Shown in pieces: positions 40,952 to 49,250 of a stretch of DNA of 64,000 nt (position 1 is the first letter of the stretch; each line of letters begins with the position of its first letter). Both the position numbers and the translations under genes were made by a program. This DNA comes from Paraburkholderia sacchari (lineage in GTDB: Bacteria; Pseudomonadota; Gammaproteobacteria; Burkholderiales; Burkholderiaceae), in NCBI RefSeq assembly GCF_000785435.2, contig NZ_JTDB02000004.1, positions 496,001 through 560,000 of the forward strand, read 5' to 3'. The notes under the pieces are model-generated. The model made no database searches. It saw only the letters and a list, made by a program, of their open reading frames with translations, and was not told the origin of the DNA.

Positions 40952-42106
40952 CTACTTTCCCTCGCCGCGCAACACGAGCTTGGCGATATTCAACTGGTGA
41001 ATCTGGCTGGTGCCTTCGTAGAGGCGGAACAGGCGCACGTCGCGGTAGTAGCGCTCGATCGGGCTGAAATCGGCCACATAGCCGGAGCCGCCGAACATCT
41101 GGACCGCGCGGTCGGCAACCCGCCCGCACATTTCGGACGCGAAGTATTTGCACATCGATGCCTGGAGCGCGACGTCCTCGCCCCGGTCACGGGCGCGCGC
41201 GGCTTCAACGATCATCGAGCGCGCGGCGAAGATTTCGGTGCGGCTGTCCGCGATCATCGCCTGAATCAGCTGGAAGTTCGCCACGGGCTGGCCGAATTGC
41301 GTTCGGTGCGTGACGTATTCGATGGCGAGGTCGAGCATGCGCATCGCGGGACCCGTGCACAATGCCGCGAGATGCAGGCGCTGCTTGTTCAGCACCTTCA
41401 TCACGGTCTGGAAACCCATGCCTTCGCGCCCGCCAATCAACTGATTGGCATGCACGCGGCAATTACTGAAATACACGTCGGACACCGGCGAGCCGGCCTG
41501 GCCCATCTTGCGATACGGCTCGCCCGTGGTGAGGCCCTCGCTGCGTTCGACCAGAAACGCCGAGAGACCCGTGCTGCCCAGCGTGCCTTCTTCGGTGCGG
41601 GCGATTACCGTAAACACATCCGCCACGGGGGCATTCGTGATGAAACATTTGGTGCCGTTCAGCACGTAATGTTCGCCGTCCTTTCGCGCCGTGGTCTGCA
41701 CGTTGCTTGCTTCGGAGCCGGCTTCCGGCTCGGTCAAGGCGAGGCAGCCCGTGAGTTCGCCCGTCGCCATGCGCGGCAGCCAGCGTTGTTTCTGCTCATC
41801 GGTTCCATCGGCCACCAGCGCCTCTGCGCCGATTCCGGTATTGGTGCCCACGCGCGCGCGCAGGGCCACGGAGGCTTGCGACAACTCTATCGCGCACAGC
41901 ACCAGTTCTTCCGTGGTCAAACCCAGACCGCCATAGGCCTCCGGAATGCTCCAGCCGAAATAGCCCTTGCGGCGCAGCGTTTGGACCACCTCCGGCGGCA
42001 CCAAGTCGTCGCGGGCGACCTGTTCTTCGATGGGGTGCCACTGCTCGCGCACAAAGGCGCGCACGTCGGCAATCAGGGCTTCAAGGTTTGCATCATTTCG
42101 GATCAC
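40952..42106 (-). CDS. Acyl-CoA dehydrogenase
   Basis: This 384-residue flavoprotein has GCLALTEPEAGSEASNVQTTARKDGEHYVLNGTKCFITNA (FAD/substrate loop), RTQFGQPVANFQLIQ and the catalytic Glu364 in RLYEGTSQIH. QMFGGSGYVADFSPIERYYRDVR is the conserved C-terminal signature. It introduces a 2,3-double bond in acyl-CoA and passes electrons to ETF. It lies between the MFS transporter (50-bp gap) and CoA-transferase genes in one operon. Confidence 0.93.
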   Translation of the reverse strand: MIRNDANLEALIADVRAFVREQWHPIEEQVARDDLVPPEVVQTLRRKGYFGWSIPEAYGGLGLTTEELVLCAIELSQASVALRARVGTNTGIGAEALVADGTDEQKQRWLPRMATGELTGCLALTEPEAGSEASNVQTTARKDGEHYVLNGTKCFITNAPVADVFTVIARTEEGTLGSTGLSAFLVERSEGLTTGEPYRKMGQAGSPVSDVYFSNCRVHANQLIGGREGMGFQTVMKVLNKQRLHLAALCTGPAMRMLDLAIEYVTHRTQFGQPVANFQLIQAMIADSRTEIFAARSMIVEAARARDRGEDVALQASMCKYFASEMCGRVADRAVQMFGGSGYVADFSPIERYYRDVRLFRLYEGTSQIHQLNIAKLVLRGEGK

Positions 42107-42156
42107 GAATCGAACTCCAGAAAAGCGTGGATATGGATTGAGACGTCAAAGCGAAA

Positions 42157-43494
42157 TCAGGTTCGCGCGCCCGGCGATGCGGGACGTACCGTCATCATCA
42201 TGAGAATGGCGCCGGCAACTGCGATCACCCCCAGCGCGGTCAGCGCCGGATAAAGACTGCCCGTGCTGGTTTTGATCCAGCCCACGAGCGTCGGGCTCAC
42301 GAAGGCGCCCGTGCCGCCGATGCTGGTGATCAGGGCAATCCCGCCGGCCTTGGCGTCGCCATCGAGGAACGACGGCGGAATCGTCCAGAACACCACGAAC
42401 GCTCCGTACGACGCCGCCGCGGCCACGCCGAGCATGGCGATGGCGATGCCCTGGCTATGCAGCGCCAGCGGCAGCATGCCAAAGCAGACCGCCATGACGG
42501 CGCTGCTGATCAGCAGGTGCCAGCGCCGCTCCTTGAAGTGGTCCGAACTCGCGCCCAGGATCCAGGTTCCCATTGCAGCGGCAATGAACACCAGGCTCGA
42601 CAGCCAGCCCACATGGATCAGGTTCTTGATGCCCATGTCCTTGAGGATGGTCGGCGTCCAGAAGCCGATCGCATTGAACGGCATGATCACGCAAAAATAG
42701 GCGACTATCGCGACATAGATCCTCGGTTGTCCAAGCACCTTGAGGATCGCATGCCCCGCTGCGTGCCCGCGCGCGCTGCTGCCCTCGTCGGCGCGCAACT
42801 GGCCGAGGACGATGGCCTTTTCCTTGTCGCTGAGCCAGCGCGCGTCGGCCGGACGGTCGCTGAGGATCAGGAAGGCCAGCGCCCCCAGCAACAGCGACGG
42901 CAGCCCCTCGGCCAGCAGCAGCCATTGCCAGCCCTTCAGGCCGAGCAGGCCCGCCATGTGCACCATGATCCACGCGGACACCGGGCCGCCGATAATGCCG
43001 GCGAGCGCCGTGGAGGCCATCAGATAGCCGGTCACGCGCCCGCGCCGCGCGGAGGGAAACCAGATCGTCAGATAGAACAGCACGCCGGGGAAGAAGCCCG
43101 CTTCGGCCACGCCGAGCAGCACGCGCAGGACATAGAACTGCATGGGCGTCTTCACGAACATCGTCGCGCTGGAGATCACGCCCCACGTCACCATGATGCG
43201 CAGCAGGGTGCGGCGTGCGCCAATGCGCTGCATCAGTAAATTGCTTGGGACTTCGAACAGTACGTAACCGAGGAAAAACAATCCGGCGCCCAATCCATAC
43301 GCCGCCTCGCTGAAACCGAGGTCGCTCATGAACTGCAGCTTGGCGAAGCTGATGTTCACGCGATCGAGGTACGCGCAGACGTAGCAGACAATCAGGAGCG
43401 GCAAGAGCCGGAACAGGATCTTTCGATAGGTGGCGTCGACGTCGGCGGGCGTGTGGGTATCGTCCGTTGCGGCGACGAGTTTGGCGATGTTCAA
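42157..43494 (-). CDS. MFS transporter, anion:cation symporter (ACS) family
   Basis: This 445-residue, 12-helix permease has the ACS-family N-terminus DATYRKILFRLLPLLIVCYVCAYLDRVNISFAKLQFM and VPSNLLMQRIGARRTL. It imports organic anions. The start is set at TTG 43494 because AAGGAGA precedes it by 6 bases; an ATG at 43509 places that ribosome site inside the coding region and would give 450 residues. It is the first gene of the operon leading into acyl-CoA dehydrogenase and CoA-transferase, and is divergent from an IclR regulator with a clear palindrome between them. It probably supplies the acid that this pathway degrades. Confidence 0.88.
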   Translation of the reverse strand: MNIAKLVAATDDTHTPADVDATYRKILFRLLPLLIVCYVCAYLDRVNISFAKLQFMSDLGFSEAAYGLGAGLFFLGYVLFEVPSNLLMQRIGARRTLLRIMVTWGVISSATMFVKTPMQFYVLRVLLGVAEAGFFPGVLFYLTIWFPSARRGRVTGYLMASTALAGIIGGPVSAWIMVHMAGLLGLKGWQWLLLAEGLPSLLLGALAFLILSDRPADARWLSDKEKAIVLGQLRADEGSSARGHAAGHAILKVLGQPRIYVAIVAYFCVIMPFNAIGFWTPTILKDMGIKNLIHVGWLSSLVFIAAAMGTWILGASSDHFKERRWHLLISSAVMAVCFGMLPLALHSQGIAIAMLGVAAAASYGAFVVFWTIPPSFLDGDAKAGGIALITSIGGTGAFVSPTLVGWIKTSTGSLYPALTALGVIAVAGAILMMMTVRPASPGART

Positions 43495-43615
43495 CGATGT
43501 CTCCTTCATGGGGACGGGTTTCACCAGTCTTGGCAGGTGATGGGAATGCGTCAGCTGTGACGCGCCCGACCATTGCCGCGACTCTACGCGTGAGCAGCAC
43601 GAGGAATGAACTAGA

Positions 43616-43632
43616 ATTTCAAATATTGAAAT
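43616..43632. promoter_or_regulatory. Candidate IclR-type operator
   Basis: ATTTCAA-ATA-TTGAAAT is a 7-bp inverted repeat in the divergent region between the MFS and IclR genes. IclR proteins bind such AT-rich TTTCA/TGAAA dyads. It lies 44 bp before the regulator ATG. Confidence 0.55.
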
Positions 43633-43675
43633 CCGGTTGCAACAAGGCCATTGGCGGCCATTTCGAGAGATTCGT

Positions 43676-44500
43676 ATGCGCAAATCGTTAAACGCTTATT
43701 CGATGCAGGACGAAACCGATCTGCGCCGCGTAAAGGAAGACGATCCTTATTTTTCCGGCACCCTGGCCAAGGGCCTGCTTATCATGAAGTGCTTCGTGAG
43801 CGAGCCGCGCGCCCATGCCAACAGCGAGCTTGCGGCCCGGCTGGGGCTGTCGCGCCCGACGGTTTCGCGGTTATGCCGAACCCTGCATGCGCTGGGCTTT
43901 CTCGACCACGACGAACGGCTGGATCGCTACTTCATCGGGCCCGCCGCCGTTACGCTCGCGTATCCGTATCTGATCAAGACGCCGATGCTGGCGCTCGTGC
44001 GCCCGGCCATGCAGGCGCTCGCCGATCGCGTGGAGGGCGCCGTTTCGGTTGGCGTAACGATGGATCTGGATGTGGTGTATCTGGAAACCTGCTCCTACGA
44101 GGAAGGCACGCTCAAGCGCCCCGGCGTGGGCGCGGTGAACGACGTGCTGGAGACGGCCATGGGGCGCTCGTGGCTAGCGCAACTGCCCGCGTCCGAACGG
44201 CAGGAGTTCCTCAAGCGCGCCCGCCAGCTTCGCCCCGAAAGCTATGCCCGAACACACAAGCGTGCGATGGACGCCGTGGCGGGCTACGCCCAGCGCGGAT
44301 ATGCGATCAACATGGGCGACTCTGGCCTTGGCGTGCTCGCGGTGGGCGTGGCGTCCCGAATCCATTACGGGCCGAGAAGGCTATTGTTCAATTGCGCGGT
44401 TCCTGGCCTGCGCATGAGCGAGAAGGACCTGCACGACACGCTAGGCCCGGAACTGGTGCAGCTGGTGAGTCTTGCGGACAGGCAGATGGGTTTGCGTTGA
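43676..44500 (+). CDS. IclR-family transcriptional regulator
   Basis: This 274-residue regulator starts at ATG 43676 after GAGAG. The HTH (about 25-85) reads FSGTLAKGLLIMKCFVSEPRAHANSELAARLGLSRPTVSRLCRTLHALGFL. The effector domain (GAVSVGVTMDLDVVYLETC and YAINMGDSGLGVLAVGVASRI) senses an aromatic or aliphatic acid. It is divergent from the MFS/acyl-CoA operon and is its probable regulator. Confidence 0.92.
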   Translation: MRKSLNAYSMQDETDLRRVKEDDPYFSGTLAKGLLIMKCFVSEPRAHANSELAARLGLSRPTVSRLCRTLHALGFLDHDERLDRYFIGPAAVTLAYPYLIKTPMLALVRPAMQALADRVEGAVSVGVTMDLDVVYLETCSYEEGTLKRPGVGAVNDVLETAMGRSWLAQLPASERQEFLKRARQLRPESYARTHKRAMDAVAGYAQRGYAINMGDSGLGVLAVGVASRIHYGPRRLLFNCAVPGLRMSEKDLHDTLGPELVQLVSLADRQMGLR

Positions 44501-44537
44501 TGCAAGCCGCCCATGCCCCCTCGGCACGGGCATGCGC

Positions 44538-46013
44538 TCAGGCAGCGAGCACCTCAGGCAAACGCCGCGTCACCCACTGCGTGGCCTGATCGTAGGCATG
44601 CGCCAATTGCAGCACGGAGAGGTCCGCATGAGGCTTTCCGATCACCTGCAAGCCCATCGGCAGCCCCTGCGCGTTGAAGCCGGCCGGCACGCACATCACC
44701 GGCAAGCCCGCGAGCGTGCCGCCAATCACCACTTCCATCCAGCGATGATAGGTATCCATCGTGCGGCCCGCGATGGACTTCGGCCAATGCTCCTTCGCGT
44801 CGAACGGGAAGATCTGCGCGCTCGGCAGCACGAGGTAGTCGTAGCGCTCGAACAGCGCGAGCAGCGCGTTATACCACTGCGTGCGCGCGACCGTGGCATT
44901 CCACACGTCCTCGCCCGAGAGCTTCAAGCCGCCCTCCACTTCCCATTGCGCCTCGGGCTTGAGCAGCGCGCGCTTCGCGGGATCGCGATACAGCGCGCCC
45001 AGCGTGCCCGCCACGGAAAAGTGGCGCAGCGTGAGCCAGCAGTCCCAGAGCTTGTCCATCGCATAATCGGGGCGCGTGGCCTCGACCTTGCAGCCGATTG
45101 CTTCGAAGTCCTTGAGAGCGGTTTCGCAGAGCGCGAGCACGCCGTCTTCCATCGGCAGATAACCGCCGTAATTGCCGAGCCAGCCGATTTTCGCGCCACC
45201 GAACTCACGCGCGAGCGGCCCGGTGAATTGCGCCGGATCTTCTGCAATCGAGAGCGGCGCGCGCGCGTCGTAACCGGCCTGCGTGGCGAGCAGCATGGCC
45301 ACATCGGGCACGCTGCGGCCCATCGGCCCCGCGCAGCCAAGCTGGTTGTAAAACGCGTCGACGGCAGGCACCGACGGAACGCGCCCCTGCGAAGGCCGGA
45401 AGCCGAAGATGTTGTTCCAGCCCGCCGGGTTGCGCAGCGAGCCCATCATGTCGCTGCCGTCCGCCACCGGCAGCATGCGCAGCGCGAGCGCAACCGCCGT
45501 GCCGCCGCTGCTGCCGCCCGCGCTGCGCGTGGGATCGTAAGCGTTGAGCGTGGTGCCGAATACCTGGTTGTAGGTGTGCGAGCCCAGACCGAACTCCGGC
45601 GAATTGGTCTTGCCGATGAAGATCGCGCCTTGCGCGCGCATGCGTGCGGCCACCAGCGCGTCGGCCTTCGGCACTTCGTGGCGGAAGATCGGCGAGCACT
45701 GCGTGGAGGGAATGCCCGCCGTCGCGGTGAGGTCCTTGGGCGCCTGCGGAATGCCGTGCAGCCAGCCGAGGTATTCGCCGCGCGCGAGTTGCGCGTCGCG
45801 CTCGTCGGCCTCGGCCAGCAGCGTGGCGCGCTCGCGCAGCGAGACGATGGCGTTGGCCGGCGTGTTCACGCGCTCGATGTGGTCGAGAAAAGCGCTCATC
45901 ACTTCGCGGCAGGAGATCTTGCGCAGGCGGATCCATTGTGAGAGTTCGAGCGCGCCCGCGGCGACGATTTCACCATGCGAGGGCTGGGCGGAAGAAGGCG
46001 ATGCCTGATTCAT
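44538..46013 (-). CDS. Amidase (amidase-signature family)
   Basis: This 491-residue enzyme starts at ATG 46013 (MNQASPSSAQ). The Ser-Ser-Lys triad is Lys93 in APKDLTATAG, the cis-Ser in SAGGSSGGTA (about 168-169) and nucleophile Ser192 in GSDMMGSLRNPA. It hydrolyses a carboxamide to acid and ammonia; the substrate is unknown. It is downstream of the MHS transporter gene on the same strand (64-bp gap), so transporter and amidase likely act together. Its tail is convergent with the IclR gene. Confidence 0.92.
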   Translation of the reverse strand: MNQASPSSAQPSHGEIVAAGALELSQWIRLRKISCREVMSAFLDHIERVNTPANAIVSLRERATLLAEADERDAQLARGEYLGWLHGIPQAPKDLTATAGIPSTQCSPIFRHEVPKADALVAARMRAQGAIFIGKTNSPEFGLGSHTYNQVFGTTLNAYDPTRSAGGSSGGTAVALALRMLPVADGSDMMGSLRNPAGWNNIFGFRPSQGRVPSVPAVDAFYNQLGCAGPMGRSVPDVAMLLATQAGYDARAPLSIAEDPAQFTGPLAREFGGAKIGWLGNYGGYLPMEDGVLALCETALKDFEAIGCKVEATRPDYAMDKLWDCWLTLRHFSVAGTLGALYRDPAKRALLKPEAQWEVEGGLKLSGEDVWNATVARTQWYNALLALFERYDYLVLPSAQIFPFDAKEHWPKSIAGRTMDTYHRWMEVVIGGTLAGLPVMCVPAGFNAQGLPMGLQVIGKPHADLSVLQLAHAYDQATQWVTRRLPEVLAA

Positions 46014-46077
46014 GCGTGACTTTCTTGAATGAATGGTTGTGGATGGAGATCGATGCGCTTCGTGGTTGCTCGCGCCG

Positions 46078-47391
46078 TTACGCGCCCAGCACTTGCGCAC
46101 CACGCCGGCGCTCGACCACGGCGGGCGCGCCCTCGTGCATCACCACCACGGCGAATAATCCGATCACCGAAGCGAATACGACATAAGCGGCCGGCGCCAC
46201 CGGTGAACCGGTCGCGCGGATCAGCCACGTCACGATAAACGGCGCGAAGCCGCCGAACAGCATCACCGCGAGGTTGTACGCGAGCGCAAGGCCGGTCGAA
46301 CGCGTGCGCGTCACGAACTGCTCGGCGGCGGCGGTGGGCAACGGACCATAGATAGCGCCGATGATCGCACAGATGCCCAGTTGCATGGCGAGCAGACGCG
46401 ACACGCTCGGCGCGGCCGCGAACCACGAGAAGGTCGGGTAGATCGTCAGAAGCAGCACCATCATGCTGCCGATCAGCACCGGCTTGCGGCCGATGCGATC
46501 GGACAGCGCCGCCGAGACCGGCACCATCAGCGTCATCAACCCCACCGCGAGCATCTGCACGGTAAAGACTTTATCGAGCGGCAGCCCGAACTCCTTGTGC
46601 GCGAAGGTCGGCATATTCACGAGCATCACGTAGAACGACGCGGTGCCGATGATGGTCATGCCAATCGTCACGAGCACGGCGCGGCCATTGTCGCGCAACG
46701 CCTGCACGAGGCTGACCGGAGCTTGCCCGGTCTGCTGGGCCGCATCGCGGAATGCTTCGGTTTCCTCCATATGGCGGCGAATCCACAATCCGACCGGGCC
46801 GATCAGCAAGCCGATCGCAAACGGCACGCGCCAGCCCCAGCTATCGACGGCGGCTGCCGGCAGGCTCTGCGTGACCAGCGCGCCCATCCCGGCGCCGCCG
46901 AACACGGCGAGACACTGGCCGATCATCTGCCACGAACCATACAGCCCGCGCTTGCGCAGCGGCGCGGTTTCGACAAGGAACGCGGTCGAGCTCGCGTATT
47001 CGCCGCCGGTCGCGAAGCCCTGCAGCAGACGCGCGCCCAGGATCAGCAGCGGCGCGGCCGGGCCGATCGTCTGGTAGGTCGGTGCGCAGGTGATCAGCGC
47101 GATGGACAGTGTCATCAGCATGATGATCAACTGCAGCGCCGCCTTACGACCCTTACGGTCCGCGTAAAGACCGATAAGCACGCCGCCGACCGGCCGCATG
47201 AAGAAGCCCACGCCGAACGTCGCGAGCGACATCAGCAACGATGCATAAGCGCTGTCTGCAGGAAAGAAGAGCCGCGCGATGATGCCGGCAAAGAAACCAT
47301 AAACGATAAAGTCATACCATTCGAGCGCATTGCCGACAACGGCGGCGGCGACCTGTCGGGTGCGGGACGTGCCGCGTGAATCGATCTGCAT
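46078..47391 (-). CDS. MFS transporter, metabolite:H+ symporter (MHS) family
   Basis: This 437-residue, 12-span protein starts at ATG 47391 preceded by GAGGAG. MHS hallmarks are AAAVVGNALEWYDFIVYGFFAGIIARLFF, GVGFFMRPVGGVLIGLYADRKGRKAAL and GARLLQGFATGGEYASSTAFLVE. The family carries citrate, dicarboxylates, proline/betaine and aromatic acids. It is transcribed with the amidase gene and is divergent from an MdcR-like LysR regulator. Confidence 0.92.
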   Translation of the reverse strand: MQIDSRGTSRTRQVAAAVVGNALEWYDFIVYGFFAGIIARLFFPADSAYASLLMSLATFGVGFFMRPVGGVLIGLYADRKGRKAALQLIIMLMTLSIALITCAPTYQTIGPAAPLLILGARLLQGFATGGEYASSTAFLVETAPLRKRGLYGSWQMIGQCLAVFGGAGMGALVTQSLPAAAVDSWGWRVPFAIGLLIGPVGLWIRRHMEETEAFRDAAQQTGQAPVSLVQALRDNGRAVLVTIGMTIIGTASFYVMLVNMPTFAHKEFGLPLDKVFTVQMLAVGLMTLMVPVSAALSDRIGRKPVLIGSMMVLLLTIYPTFSWFAAAPSVSRLLAMQLGICAIIGAIYGPLPTAAAEQFVTRTRSTGLALAYNLAVMLFGGFAPFIVTWLIRATGSPVAPAAYVVFASVIGLFAVVVMHEGAPAVVERRRGAQVLGA

Positions 47392-47677
47392 GGTGCTCCT
47401 CTTTCCTTCTGTCTCACGGGGCGGCACGATCTGCGCTTTCCGGCAGTTGCCGGTGGAGAGCGACCTTGCTCGTACGAAAAGGCTCGATTGCGAACGATAT
47501 TAGATACGCGGAAAGCCTCCATCAATCACGCTGGCGTCCGGAACGTTACTCTCCGGCTAATGATCGCGGAGGACCGCCGATGGTCGCGCATACGCTTGCA
47601 AGCCGGTCCGCCCCGAATTGCGACGGCTCCGGTTCTGGTGCAAAATTTGCTGCCGCCTCCCGATCAGCCGCCCCACC

Positions 47678-48598
47678 ATGCTCCCCCGCGTCGACGAAGA
47701 GATCACTTTCCGCAAGCTCGAAGTGCTGCTCGCGTTCATGCAATGCGGCAATCTGGCGAAGGCGGCCGAGACGCTCGACATCAGCACGGTCAGCGTCCAT
47801 CGCGCGCTGCATTCGCTCGAGAAAGGCCTGCGCTGCACGCTGTTCCGTCACGAAGGGCGCAGCCTGACCCCGACCGACGCGGCCCAGGTGCTCGCCGAAG
47901 TGGCCGCCGAAGTCATCAAGACAATGATCGACGGGATCCGCGCGACGCGCGAAGCCGCAGGCTACGGCTCGGAACACCTGAAAATCGGCTCGCTGTACTC
48001 GCTGACGATCCGCGCCGTGCCTGAAATCGTCACCGTCATCAAGAGCCGGCGCCCCGATCTGCAGGCGGAACTGATTCTCGGCTCGAACGCCGACCTGCTC
48101 GACAAGCTCAAGCGCGGCACAATCGACGCCTCGCTCATGGCGGTTCCTTCTCATGATTCGGAGATCGAATCGATCGAGCTGTTCGAGGACGAAATTTTCT
48201 TCGCCGCGCCCATTGGCTCCGCGTACGGCCAATGCGATGCGATCGACTTGCGCCAGTGCCGCGACGAGCCATTCGTTTCGTTAAGCGAGGGATTCGCGAC
48301 GTCCGAGGATTTTCTGGAAGCGTTCCGCATTGCGGACTTCACGCCGAACGTCGTGATGAAAGTGAGCGACATCTTTTCGCTGATCAACCTCGTCAGCGGC
48401 GGCGTGGGCTATACACTGCTGCCGGGCCGCGTGCGCGACCTCTTCGCGCACAAGATCATGCTGATCCCGCTTTCCGCCCGGTACGACATGCGGCAGACCA
48501 TCGGCTTGAGTTTCCTGAGGCGGCGCGAGCGCGACCCGAATCTGCTTGCGCTCGCGACTGTTTGCCGGCTGACGATCAAGGGTCAGCCGGCCAGTTGA
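47678..48598 (+). CDS. LysR-family regulator, MdcR-like
   Basis: This 306-residue regulator starts at ATG 47678 (MLPRVDEEITFRKLEV). The HTH contains LAFMQCGNLAKAAETLDISTVSVHRALHSLEKGLRC. The effector domain (LKIGSLYSLTIRAVPEIV, ELILGSNADLLDKL, ASLMAVPSHDSEIESIELF, VGYTLLPGRVRDLF) closely follows malonate-utilisation regulator MdcR. No mdc genes are present; it is divergent from the MHS transporter/amidase operon, so a malonate-like effector (for example from a malonamide or short dicarboxylate) is possible. Confidence 0.9.
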   Translation: MLPRVDEEITFRKLEVLLAFMQCGNLAKAAETLDISTVSVHRALHSLEKGLRCTLFRHEGRSLTPTDAAQVLAEVAAEVIKTMIDGIRATREAAGYGSEHLKIGSLYSLTIRAVPEIVTVIKSRRPDLQAELILGSNADLLDKLKRGTIDASLMAVPSHDSEIESIELFEDEIFFAAPIGSAYGQCDAIDLRQCRDEPFVSLSEGFATSEDFLEAFRIADFTPNVVMKVSDIFSLINLVSGGVGYTLLPGRVRDLFAHKIMLIPLSARYDMRQTIGLSFLRRRERDPNLLALATVCRLTIKGQPAS

Positions 48599-48713
48599 GC
48601 CGATTGTGCAATCGCGCGATGCGCGCTGGGTAACAGGTCACGGGAAACGTGCCTCGCGCCCCTGTTCATTCAGATAGGTGTTTCGCTCGCGCGTCGTGCG
48701 CTACAGTATGTCT

Positions 48714-48781
48714 CAAGGGCCTACCCCGACGCCCTTATACGGTCTCCTCGTACTTCTGCCCGCTTCGAGCGGGCTTTTTTC
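48714..48781 (+). ncRNA. Candidate small RNA with anti-Shine-Dalgarno segment
   Basis: Downstream of a -10-like TACAGT (48702-48707), a 68-nt stretch folds as hairpin AAGGGC/GCCCTT (48715-48736), an unpaired GGTCTCCTCGTACTTCT segment containing CTCCTC, and terminator GCCCGCT-TCG-AGCGGGC plus TTTTTT (48758-48780). This layout is that of Hfq-type regulatory RNAs that pair with ribosome sites. It could also be the 3' end of the upstream LysR mRNA. Confidence 0.4.
48758..48780 (+). terminator. Intrinsic terminator downstream of the LysR gene
   Basis: GCCCGCT-TCG-AGCGGGC followed by six T residues, 160 bp after the LysR stop codon. Confidence 0.85.
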
Positions 48782-48834
48782 TGCTCAATCCGTGACGACA
48801 TCGCGATCGGTCTGCGTGCCGCATGACACGGCGC

Positions 48835-49200
48835 TCAGAACCTGAACGTTACGTTGGCGCTTGGCCCGTTAAAGCGCAGCGTCTGCACTAATTGATCGCC
48901 CGAGCCATAGAAGGCCAGATACCGGTAGGTCAGGCTCGCGTCGCCCCACTTCCAGGCGTAGCCAACCCCGCCCGATGCCTGCCACGTGAACCGCGAAGTG
49001 CCGGCGCCGATGTCGAGGTAGTACGGCACGATCCAGCGGCCGTCGCTCGTCAGCGAGACTTGCCCGCGCACGCCCGCAAAGCCATCGAAGATGTCCTGGC
49101 TCGGCGACACGTGAACGCTCGCCGCATGGACGATACAAGCAGGCATTGCCCTATCGGGTAAATGCATTGCCCCAAATATCAATGGCGTTGCGGCGCACAC
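48835..49200 (-). pseudogene. C-terminal fragment of an outer-membrane beta-barrel protein
   Basis: The frame reads SQDIFDGFAGVRGQVSL, WIVPYYLDIGAGTSRFTWQASGGVGYAWKWGDASLTYRYLAFYG and ends NGPSANVTFRF, typical last strands of an outer-membrane barrel with terminal Phe. Only about 80 residues of a protein normally over 200 residues long remain. There is no signal peptide and no convincing start; the 5' part (49120-49200) is unrelated and overlaps the 5' region of the next gene. I call it a truncated remnant. Confidence 0.6.
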
Positions 49201-49250
49201 CTGTTCTAAACTTCCTGACTATTTGCGTCCATGGCGATGGCGCGCGAAAT

